A stretch of DNA of 13,411 bases from Entophlyctis helioformis (GCA_025526915.1 JAHLKH010000418.1:1-13411), one strand, 5' to 3'; shown: positions 1 through 7,431, counted from the stretch's first letter. Notes: generated by a model not told the origin, from the letters alone. Program-made: numbers and translations.

Positions 1-91
1 GTCTGACAGTGCACTGTGGACATGCTCGTCGTCTGACCATCTGTCCCAGTACCACATCGCACCGTCGCGGCATCGCGCGTCTGTGTCGTCC

Positions 92-1703
92 ATGGCCGCG
101 TCACAAGCCAGCAGCATCCCCCCAGCGCGCTGCACATCGCCGCAAAGCATGGACACCTCGGCTCATGCGTTGCTCTCAAGACGCAGCAGCAGTCTTGGCA
201 GCCTGAGACCCAAATCGACCGATATGGCTGCGTCGTCAGGATCTGCGCCATCGGACGTGCCTCTGCCTGTGGCGCATGTGGCCATCAAGTCGCCATCAAG
301 CGATCTCTACACCTGGTACCCTTGCTTGCCCAGCCAACACCATGACATGTTCCAGATTGCACGTCAGTCGTCACAGCAATCCAGCCCTCGTCCGCCCACG
401 TCATCGGCATTGCCCACAAAGCCAAAGGCAATCGCCAGCCCACGCCATTATGTGTACAACGATTTTGTCGTTCCTGGCCGGTCCGCGGTCCGTCGCGGAA
501 CAACCGACGTCATGATCAGCAAGATGGCCGTGTACGATTTCCGCATCATCTGCAACCGCAGCGATGCCGCGGATGTGCGCATCTATGCTGGGCGGTTTGA
601 TCACAAGGGCCGTATGGTGTGCGGGACCAAGGCGCTCCGATGGAAACTCGATTCGGGCGGCACTCCTCGCGATGGATCCGGCGGTGCTGATGCAGCGTTT
701 GATGCATTCCCGAATGGGTCTGGCGTGCTGCTGTGGCGACCGGTTCTTGGCTTGGACGGCGTGGCGGTTGGTGGCAAGTGGATGGAGGTGTCGGTTCTCG
801 GACACGTGCACGAGCTGCGGTCTGTGCCCAACTGTCCTGGCGCGCTGGTCGACCCTGCCGTCTTTGCTGTCAACGGCGACGTTGACAGTGTCGGCCCACT
901 CAACCGGCTTGTGGACGGATGCATTGTGTACACGGCTGGCATGGCGTTCATGTGGCGGCGATCGGCCTCGGATGCGGAGGATGGGACTGGCACCATGGAG
1001 GGCCAGGCAGCCCGCATCCTTGACAGTGTGCGCGGCACCTTGTCGGATGGACTGACCTGTCCAGTGACACTTGACTCGATCCCGTGTGATCGTATCGCCG
1101 AGTCGATCAAGGAGCGGTCGTTTTTCAGAAACATGGTGGTGTTGACGCGCATCAAGTGGGTCGATGACCTGCGGATCAAGATGCGTGCATGGGGCAACAG
1201 CGACGACGCAGCTGCAGAGGCCGTGATCAGCGGACGACCGTGGTTCTTTTCATCCTGCGGGTGAGTCCCACCTGATTCTCCCATCTCTGCCGCAACCTTG
1301 ACTCGTCCACACTGACTAACCGGCACGCCAACACAGACATGTGTTCTCGCTGTATGACACGCGGCTGCGCAACGCGACTCGCAGCACAACGCCGTGCTCC
1401 GTGTGTCGTGCGGCTGGCCTGCTCATCCCGCTCTCTGTGCGGCCATCGCCCGATATCATCCCAGCCACACCGTCATCGCAGCTGCCCCACCTGGACCATG
1501 CCTTTGTGCCATGCGGCCACATGATTGACGCACAGGGTGCACGGTTCTGGTCGGCCGGGATCGCCTTTCCGCCACAGCCTGACGATCCGCGTGCTGCTGA
1601 TGCCTCGCCTGTTGTCCAGCCAGATGAATCTTGGGCTCCAATCTGTCCCTTTTGCGCCGTCCGCATCACTGCTGTCCGCAAGCTGTTCTTTCAGCATGTC
1701 TGA
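92..1703 (+). CDS. PELI: Pellino-like E3 ubiquitin ligase (2 exons: 92-1260, 1337-1703)
   Basis: About 511 residues after splicing. Pellino proteins bind phosphorylated partners through an N-terminal FHA-like domain and ubiquitinate them through a C-terminal RING-like domain; in animals they act in Toll/IL-1 receptor signalling. Seen here: DMFQIAR near residue 85, FRIICNR...VRIYAGRFD in the FHA core, a W..VSV.G..HELR strand, then CP at 323. The RING-like cysteines and histidines follow in Pellino order: CGH at 389-391, CSVC at 410-413, PCGH at 449-451, and PICPFC ending at 496, then a short tail ending LFFQHV. The exon junction falls inside the glycine codon of the first CGH, so splicing is needed to restore it. 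The ATG at 92 is the first in frame. The frame is open to the window edge, so a more 5' start is possible. The family call is strong; the partners in this organism are unknown. Confidence 0.86.
1261..1336 (+). other. intron of the Pellino-like gene
   Basis: A 76-bp GT-AG intron with donor GTGAGT and acceptor ACACAG; CTGAC at about 1312 fits a branch site. Reading through gives a stop at 1262-1264. Removing the intron completes a glycine codon and rebuilds the family motif CGHVF. Confidence 0.9.
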
Positions 1704-1954
1704 CGCTGTCAGAGGGGTGGGCAATAGGGCGAGGGAATGCCGGCAAACCGCCAGCAAATGGCCCGACATTCAAACAATTACCAAGCGTTTTGGAATTGGA
1801 TTCGACCAGAGAGGCGACGAATGCAAGCCCGCATATCACACGATGGATGGTTCGAGTCAGCAACGAGCATGCGACGACAGGCGGGCGAGGCACATCCACA
1901 CGCATGAGCGGCTTACCTTTCATTATTATTGAAATAATGATGTGATAAGTGACC
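1704..1954. other. convergent intergenic region
   Basis: 251 bp between the stop of the Pellino-like gene (+) and the stop of the Fanzor-like gene (-). It holds no gene I can support. It is more AT-rich toward its right end, where an inverted repeat lies at 1920-1940. As the region just 3' of a Fanzor ORF, it is where the guide-RNA (omega RNA) 3' part or scaffold would be expected, but that is inference only. Confidence 0.5.
1920..1940. repeat. AT-rich inverted repeat (8-bp stem, 5-nt loop)
   Basis: TCATTATT and its exact reverse complement AATAATGA are separated by ATTGA, within GC-rich surroundings. The repeat starts 14 bp past the Fanzor-like stop codon on the minus strand. It could be part of a structured RNA, a 3'-end signal region or an element end; the sequence does not decide. 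Confidence 0.55.
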
Positions 1955-2479
1955 CTATTGGTCGATCAGGAGGTGCCCTGATTCAAAGTGTTGGTAGTGG
2001 TGCTGCAAGTCACTGTGTGGGATGCAGGTCAAGTGACTTGAGGGCAGGCTGTCTGCGTGCTGGTCACTGCTGGATGACGGATGGACCGTGTCTTGAACGC
2101 TGCTGTACAGCACGTCTTGAATACCACAGGACGGCAGCATGATCTGGTCCCATGAGGCCACATGCGACTTGAAAGGAAATGGAGCACGACTTGCACGCTC
2201 CTGGATGTCCGCCTGCATTCTTGCAATGTCTGCAAGGTACTCTGGCGTGGCTGGATCGTCACTGGCTGGCGTGTGCGTCAAATAGAGCGGCCGGTGTCCA
2301 AAGAGCAGATGCCACAGTGCGACCATCCCGATGTTGGTGGCTCCAAGCACGTCGCGGTGGTAGACGGTCTTGCATGGTATGCACTCGTAGCGTCGCAGGT
2401 TGGTGCGGTTCTTGTATGGGATCCGCTGCTTGCACTGCGGGCACATCTGGCTGGTCAGGTTCTCATTGCAGCGGTAGAT
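1955..2479 (-). other. Fanzor C-terminal exon: zinc finger and RuvC-III
   Basis: This exon (read from 2479 down to 1955) begins directly with the conserved Glu/TS segment. It carries four zinc-ligand cysteines in two CxxC pairs 20 residues apart (first Cys to first Cys), then HRD with the catalytic-type Asp and the following A.NI. After that comes an unusually long tail of about 130 residues rich in His, Ser and Asp (DQHADS, HSDLQHHYQHFE) before TAG. The tail has no feature I recognise and may be read-through into former 3' sequence. Confidence 0.8.
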
Positions 2480-4925
2480 CTGTGTGTGTGTGTGTGCATG
2501 ATGTGTGGTCAGTTGGTGCACAGATGGATGGATGGATGGATGGACAGCATGGCATATCAGACACACATAGGCATATCCAGATGACCGCAGATGCCTGATG
2601 AGAAATCCTCAAACACAGCATGCCGGCCACCTTGGCCTGTAAAGTCGATGCCAAATGCCCACACAACAGGAATGTCCTTCTCTGTTGGCTTGTCACAGCG
2701 GCCTTGAGACGCAGCAGATGCGTGCTTGCCAGTGGTCGATCCTGCCAGCTTCATGATGCCCTCAAGAGCGTTTCCGCGAATAGACATGCTGTTGCTGCGC
2801 ATGGTGAACCGCTTGGCCTTTGACCTTCTGTGGAATGCCATCATGCCATGCCATGCCATCCAGTGCAATCAGCAGGCGATCAAGCAGCATGGCGGCTGTG
2901 TCAATGGGCATCCAGAAACAGAGAAAACGTACCGTGCATTCAGGAATGGCGTGCAGTACGCATGGCAGCGCAGATCCCAAAAGGCTCTCTCGCCTGCTGT
3001 GGCGTTTGGATCGGCATGCTTTGCTGTCTTGAATGCAATGGCCCGTGGATGTCAGTTGCCTTGGCATATCGATCAGCAAACCTGGCACAGAGGCAGGCAC
3101 TGTGAGTTGATCTGGTCATGAGTGCGTGGCAGAGTCATTGCATGCATACCACCGCTGAAAGATGCCTCGCATGTGCCATGCCAGAGGCGAGCACATAGTT
3201 GGACTCGAGGTATATGAAAAGTCTCTGAGATCAACCAAGATGCTGGACGCGCCATACAGGTACCGCTCGCCCCAATCAAGCTGACAACCGCACAAACCGG
3301 TAGCCCATGTTGGTGAACACTTGTTGGCTTGAGGATGTTGGCAATCGCTGGATGCGTAAAAGTTGCGCTTGCCCTGTCATGCCATGGCATGAGTGAGGAA
3401 TGGCAATGCATGTGCACCAATGCGCGAGTTTAGCATGCAAGTGGCTTACAGGATTGGGCGTGTATGGCTTGGTGGCTGACGGGTTGGCTGGATTGGCGGC
3501 TGTGGATGGCATGTCAGTCGGTGTGGACAACAAGTGCGCGTCTGGATTGGCACAGCAACTCACATGTGCCATCAAGGCCATCATCCAAGCCATCATCCAA
3601 GCCATCATCCAAGTCATTGTCATCATGAGCAACCCACGGCTGCTCGCCTGAAGACATCAGATTGGAGTATGCAGAGCAAGGCAGCAGTCAAAATCCATGT
3701 GTGCACCAAAGCATTCAAGCATGCCACATACAGCAAGGCGACTCTGGACGGTTTGTGCAAAAGTCCAACACTGTCTGGCAGATGCTGTATCCATCGGTCT
3801 TGATGCTGCCCAGTCTGACTGCCTTGGTTGGTCGTGCTGGTGGCAAAGCATCAATTGCAGCCTGGATGTGCTTCTTGCGCTGCTCATCATCCAGCTTGAG
3901 ACAATCAGCTTTGAGCATTGCCATGGCTGTGGCATCTGCTTCAGCCTGGGCATTAGCTGTGTCCATCTCTGTCTTGGCCTCAGCTGGCGTTTGGAAGCAA
4001 CGTGTATCCGAGGCGAGTCCAGGGAGGAGGATGTCGAGGATGGCCAGCTCCTTGCTTTTGCTGAAGGCCTTCTCAATTGGGTCATTTGGCAACTTAAGGG
4101 CCAACTCGGCATCATTGTAGCCTTGGAACACAGTGCAGTGTTAGCATCAAATGGCATTGGCATGGCATAGACAAATGTGACCTACCAAGTGCAGCCAGGA
4201 GCTGCTCTCTCAATGCTTGCAAGACAGCATTGTCCTTGGTGGGTATGCGATCCTTCTTTGTCCCCATCACAGCCCAAAAGAGGGTGGTCTCTGTGATGAG
4301 GACAAAGGGGTCGCAGCTGGCTGGCTCTGGGCATAACTTGATGGCTGTGCCACCTGCAAGATCACAGAGCTCCTTGAACTTACAAATGTCTGATGTTGAT
4401 GTGCTGCGCACAATCGCCTGAATCAGATGCAGCTCTTGTGGGATCTTGATGGTGTCCCCATCCTGTGTGGCTGGTGGTGTGGTGTTTGTGGCATCTGTGG
4501 CAGCAGTCTTGTCCTTTGGCCTCTTGGATGTGCTGCCATCAGTGGCCAGCAGCAGCTGTGATGCAGTCCGCTTGAGACTCAGGGCAGGAGGAGCGACATC
4601 CTGGGCAGCGTCCTGGGTGGCATCCACACTCTCTTGGTTGTTGATGGGCCCCTTGCACCTTGCTCTCTTGCATGTCGGTAGGCTGGATGTAGTGTCCATG
4701 GCAGCAGTGCGCTTGGCGACCTTGGTAGTCTTGACTGGCTTGAACATGGCATTGACCCATGCCGCAATCTGCTCGGAAGTTGCAGTGGGCATTGCACGGT
4801 GGGCCGCAATCGACACGAGCTTCGACCGGCTTGAGATAAAGTGTGTAGCAAGTGTGCTGCTCACCTCCCTTGCCAGGTTGCTGAAGATCTGAGTGGTTGC
4901 AAGCCCGCACAAGGTGTTGACAAGC
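1955..4925 (-). CDS. Fanzor (eukaryotic TnpB-like, OMEGA) protein, probably inactive or decaying
   Basis: Proposed exons on the minus strand: 4925-4186, 4121-3732, 3647-3564, 3499-3450, 3373-3150, 3081-2933, 2827-2563, 2479-1955. Fanzors are RNA-guided DNA nucleases with a RuvC fold split in three. Seen: a Lys-rich, NLS-like N-terminal region (TCKRARCKGP), then a strand resembling the family's TDG motif (RLGSIKTDGYSICQ, 3732-3820). The RuvC-I-like NPGKRNF is formed across exons 4 and 5. The RuvC-II-like VVWAFGIDFTGQGG is at about 2620-2660. Last come the alternative Glu and TS motif NENLTSQMCPQC, a CxxC...CxxC zinc finger and the RuvC-III motif HRDVLGATNIG. Seven of the eight exon joins keep frame and phase. 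Exon 3081-2933 needs one extra base. The RuvC-I Asp is Asn, and the last donor (GTCTGA) is weak. A start at ATG 4792 would give about 764 residues; an upstream exon at 6689-6346 is also possible. The family is clear from the C-terminal half; the N-terminal exons are less certain. Confidence 0.78.
2480..2562 (-). repeat. microsatellite-filled Fanzor intron
   Basis: The 83-bp intron between the RuvC-II and zinc-finger exons consists largely of a (TGGA)n tract at about 2523-2545 and a (TG)n tract at about 2481-2496. On the minus strand these are (TCCA)n and (CA)n, the latter abutting the acceptor CACAG. The only donor that keeps frame is GTCTGA. The better-looking GTGTGT a few bases upstream would shift the frame to an early stop. 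Confidence 0.55.
3579..3614 (-). repeat. three 12-bp tandem repeats coding DDGL
   Basis: The unit CATCATCCAAGC (plus strand) occurs three times in tandem, the last with one change. In the minus-strand Fanzor exon 3647-3564 it encodes repeated Asp-Asp-Gly-Leu, giving an acidic insert of about 15 residues upstream of the RuvC-I-like motif. Confidence 0.85.
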
Positions 4926-4986
4926 CTGTATGGCACAGCTGCCTGCTGTGTGTCGGCCTGCTGTGTAACGGATGCTCGGTCGCGGT

Positions 4987-5010
4987 CACGTGATCCACGT
5001 GACCCACGTG
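4987..5010. promoter_or_regulatory. three CACGTG E-boxes in the left LTR
   Basis: CACGTG occurs at 4987-4992, 4996-5001 and 5005-5010, exactly 9 bp apart. The right LTR keeps one at 6094-6099. CACGTG is the core site of bHLH factors such as fungal Cbf1-type proteins. Regular spacing in the LTR promoter region suggests a real control site; binding is inferred. Confidence 0.5.
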
Positions 5011-5065
5011 ACCGGACAGACATCGCCCGGCCGCGTCCCCCGCTCTGGTTGCCCCCGTTCTTGCA

Positions 5066-5188
5066 GTCGTCTGCCCGCCCTTCCTCGCGTGCATACTCAC
5101 TGCCCCTGCAACCAGGTCCGTGCTTATGTCTCAATGAAGTCGTCTGCCCGCCCTTCCTCGCGTGCATACTCACTGCCCCTGCAACCAG
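5066..5188 (+). repeat. duplicated 50-bp block in the left LTR
   Basis: Two identical 50-bp copies (5066-5115 and 5139-5188), each starting GTCGTCTGCC and ending CCTGCAACCAG, are joined by a 23-bp linker ending TCAATGAA (period 73 bp). The right LTR has the same arrangement with a different first half. Confidence 0.9.
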
Positions 5189-5189
5189 C

Positions 5190-6011
5190 CGGCAAGTCTG
5201 CCTGGAGGCCCAGTGCTACAACTCTGGTGAATCTGGCCTCAACTACACGCTCGCGCTGCCTGCCTCGCTGCACCGCGTCCACAACGTGTTCCATGCCGAC
5301 CGGATCTGCCCGTATGTCGACCCTCTGTCTGCGCCCACCGGCCGCAAGGATGTGCCCTCCCGGCCGGACCCCGAGTACCACGCCGACGACGGCACGTCGG
5401 ACAACTACGAGGTCGAGCGGATCGTTGACTCGCGCACTTATCGCGGCAAGATCGAGTATCTGGTCAAGTGGGTCGGTTATCCAGCCGACGACAACACATG
5501 GGTCCCAGCCGCCGACATGCGCAAGGCCCAGGACCTCGTCGAGGCGTTCCACGCTCGACCGACCAAAGCGCCTAAGGGCAAGGCGTCCAAACCGGTTCAG
5601 CCCACGCGCGCGGCTCCTGCTCCGGCTGCTCCTGCACCGGCTGCTCCTGCTCCCGCCGCGGCGCCCGCTCCCACGCAGCCCAAGGCATCCAAGCCCTCTC
5701 GCCGCAAGCGCACTGCGCCTGCTCCTGCACCAGTGGCCCCTGCCCCAGCAGCAGCCACGCCCACGGCACCTGCTCCGGCTGACGAGCCGATCGCACCTGC
5801 TGCACCCGCGTCTCCCTCTCTCTCTCCATCTTTCCCTCCTCTCCCTCCTCCCTCTTCTCCTCCTTCCTTCTCTCTCTCTTCTCTTCCCCCTCTCAACCAT
5901 CCCGCCCCACCGCGTCGCTCTGAGCGCACGGTTCCCCGTCCTGTGTCCTACGCGTCCATCGTTGCCCGCACTTCTGCCTCTCGTGTGTGCAACGCCCATG
6001 CATCCTCTTAG
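5190..6011 (+). pseudogene. retrotransposon pol remnant: integrase tail plus chromodomain
   Basis: An open frame ends at TAG 6009-6011. It begins with the end of a Ty3/gypsy integrase (LALPASLHRVHNVFHADR, the segment that normally precedes LKPY). A chromodomain follows with YEVERIVDSR, YLVKWVGY and NTWVP, giving the aromatic positions that read methylated histone H3 in chromoviruses and steer integration to heterochromatin. After it lie about 150 residues of Ala-Pro and Pro-Ser repeats with a basic PSRRKR patch. The frame continues upstream into LTR sequence, so it has no proper start and lacks the catalytic integrase core. It cannot act alone, though a chromodomain fragment could still be made. 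Confidence 0.82.
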
Positions 6012-6056
6012 TCGCTGTTCATCCACTCTTCTTTCCTATAAGTGGCTGTCTACGCT

Positions 6057-6064
6057 GGGGGGAG
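6057..6064 (+). other. polypurine tract
   Basis: GGGGGGAG directly abuts TGTAAC of the right LTR. This is the standard place of the plus-strand primer in LTR retrotransposons and identifies 6065 as the LTR start. Confidence 0.7.
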
Positions 6065-6311
6065 TGTAACGGATGCCGCCGCAGTCGCGTGGTCACGTGA
6101 CCTGCTGGCCTTGATCTGGACGCGCCTCGCCCGGACTTGGCTTGGCCCTGTTGTTGTAGTCGTATCCAAGCCGTAAGCCTGTATACTCACTGCCCCTCTG
6201 CCACCAGGTCTGTGCCTGTGTCTTAATGAAGTCGTATCCAAGCCGTAAGCCTGTATACTCACTGCCCCTCTGCCACCAGACGGCCAGCCGCTCTCGACGA
6301 GGACAGTTACA
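6065..6311 (+). repeat. right (3') LTR, about 247 bp
   Basis: It runs from TGTAAC to GTTACA, a perfect 6-bp terminal inverted repeat. It contains one CACGTG (6094-6099) and a duplicated 49-bp block (6159-6207 and 6231-6279) with a 23-bp linker ending TTAATGAA. Confidence 0.72.
6159..6279 (+). repeat. duplicated 49-bp block in the right LTR
   Basis: Two identical copies begin GTCGTATCCAAGCC and end CTGCCACCAG, with a period of 72 bp. The layout matches the left LTR, but the first half of the block is unlike that LTR's block. Confidence 0.9.
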
Positions 6312-6345
6312 ACATGGAATTGCTAGATCTCGTCCGTGTGAATAC

Positions 6346-6689
6346 CTCCAGCCTGATGCCCAGTCCTCCTTTGTGCTCTGAGCAGTACTGAGATGTGCCA
6401 TATTGCTATCTGGCTCTTTGGAACAGATGTTGCCAACCAGCGCCATGACAACCCTCCAATCTTTGACCGAGTAGTCATCCCAGATCTCACAAATGTGTCG
6501 CACTTTCTTGTGATGATGGTGCAAGGCGAGTTTCTCCTTGGGCTCAGTGTCTTCATTGCCGACTTTGGATGCTGTTGACTTCAGTCGCCAGCAGGTCTGG
6601 GACGACTTGTTCTTTGCAGCCTGCAGTCGATCAGCCCTTTGTTGTTGACCGAGACTGCGCATGCTGCTCGTCATTGCATTCGCGGGCAT
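6346..6689 (-). CDS. candidate 5' exon of the Fanzor-like gene, or separate hypothetical ORF
   Basis: From ATG 6689-6687 the minus strand reads about 115 residues of ordinary, Lys/Glu/Trp-containing protein (KNKSSQTCWRLKS, HICEIWDDYSVKDWRVVMAL, STKEDWASGWR), unlike the low-complexity shadows nearby. I do not recognise a domain. After TGG AG comes GTATTC, a usable donor, in phase 2. The acceptor CATACAG at 4926 opens the next exon in the same phase, so the two join as ...GWR-LVNTLCG... and place the whole LTR element in the intron. The start is not secure: the frame stays open to 7340. Confidence 0.42.
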
Positions 6690-6990
6690 GCTGACAAGCC
6701 AGGTGGGCGTGGCTGTTGGCTGTGGATGACGGGGTGCGACGGCATTGTGCCTTGAATGAACGACATGTTGATCATCTGCGCTGCTGGCTGTTGCAAAGAC
6801 ACTCGTCGCTGCGACCTTGCTGTCTACACAAAGGCAGCCAGGACAGAGGTTGACATGAGTGAGCAGGATTGCTGCAGGCATTCTCTGTGTATCGCCTCGA
6901 CAGTTCTCAAAGTCAGACCAATCCAAGCGCGAGGCCTTACAGCAGCTCAACAATACGCGGCAGCTCAACGATCCGCCGAGTGATCCATCC
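6690..6990. other. spacer between divergent minus- and plus-strand ORFs
   Basis: About 300 bp. It could hold the upstream region of the Fanzor-like exon (-) and of the small plus-strand ORF. I see no clear TATA or CCAAT box, and no RNA gene. The frames on both strands are open here, so extra coding sequence cannot be excluded. Confidence 0.3.
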
Positions 6991-7431
6991 ATGTCCTCGT
7001 TGGTGAGCTCGTCTGCCTCTTGTGCAATGGCTGTCAACAGTTGCGACTCTGTTGACACTGTGTGCCTTGACAATCTCGACGACGACAAGTACCTTGCAGG
7101 CGAGCCTGGAGAGCCAGCCGTTGCTGCAGCTGCCACGCCAACAGCCAGCCGCCAAAGAGCACCAAGCAAGCGGAAGAGAGCAGCAGCAGATGCCAGTGTG
7201 TCTGTGTCGGCTGTGACGTCAGTCGTTCGGACATTGCAGCAGGCAGCCCCAACAGCACGCACAAGTGCGCCGACTGGACGCAGAAGGCCAACAGCCGCAA
7301 CAGGCAGTCGCAGGACAGTTCTTGGTGTCATTACCAACACGCAACCAACTGCTGCCCCTGGGACAGGCTCAGCAGTCCAGAAGCAAGCGCCAAAGCGACC
7401 ACGGTTTGAGAAGGCATCGGCTGCAGGCTGA
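6991..7431 (+). CDS. hypothetical small basic protein
   Basis: 146 residues from ATG 6991, the first ATG in a frame open from further upstream, to TGA. It is not recognised. An acidic patch (LDNLDDDKYL) is followed by NLS-like basic clusters (SRQRAPSKRKRA and KRPRFEK near the end) and Ala/Thr/Pro-rich linkers, as in disordered nuclear proteins. A VLGVITNTQP stretch faintly recalls cyclin-B N-termini, but no cyclin box follows. The opposite strand is also open here, so the strand choice rests on amino-acid composition only. Confidence 0.33.
   Translation: MSSLVSSSASCAMAVNSCDSVDTVCLDNLDDDKYLAGEPGEPAVAAAATPTASRQRAPSKRKRAAADASVSVSAVTSVVRTLQQAAPTARTSAPTGRRRPTAATGSRRTVLGVITNTQPTAAPGTGSAVQKQAPKRPRFEKASAAG

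Larger units (their letters stand above)
4964..5188 (+). repeat. left LTR (3' end uncertain)
   Basis: It begins TGTAACGGATG, like the right LTR, and is followed by three CACGTG boxes and a duplicated 50-bp block (5066-5115 and 5139-5188). No clear GTTACA terminus is seen. The sequence runs straight into integrase-tail coding sequence at about 5190, so its end was probably lost in the internal deletion. Confidence 0.65.
4964..6311 (+). mobile_element. deleted Ty3/gypsy chromovirus with two unequal LTRs
   Basis: Both ends use the inverted terminus TGTAAC...GTTACA: TGTAACGGATG starts at 4964 and 6065, and GTTACA ends at 6311. A purine tract GGGGGGAG lies directly before the right LTR, as expected for a 3' LTR. 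Between the LTRs only the tail of the integrase plus a chromodomain remains; gag, protease, reverse transcriptase, RNase H and most of the integrase are gone. No matching 5-bp target duplication is visible (TGCTG on the left, ACATG on the right). The LTRs differ strongly from each other. Both points suggest a recombined or old copy rather than one recent insertion. Confidence 0.78.

Noticed and set aside
601..1389. Long open frame on the minus strand opposite the Pellino-like gene
   Set aside because: It is a shadow: the plus strand encodes clear domain motifs over the same bases, and the minus translation shows none.
1955..2566. Bacterial IS605/IS607 insertion carrying TnpB
   Set aside because: The gene has many spliceosomal introns and the Glu shift typical of Fanzors. 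No serine or HUH transposase gene is present.
5124..6026. Arg/Gly-rich open frame on the minus strand
   Set aside because: It is the reverse of the chromodomain and Pro/Ala-rich coding sequence; its composition follows from the antisense of Ala/Pro codons.
5066..6279. CRISPR-like repeats
   Set aside because: There are only two copies per cluster at about 73 bp, inside LTRs of a eukaryotic retroelement. There is no array of unique spacers.
7381..7431. Cyclin-B-like protein, suggested by VLGVITNTQP
   Set aside because: No cyclin box or destruction-box context follows before the stop. The match is too short.
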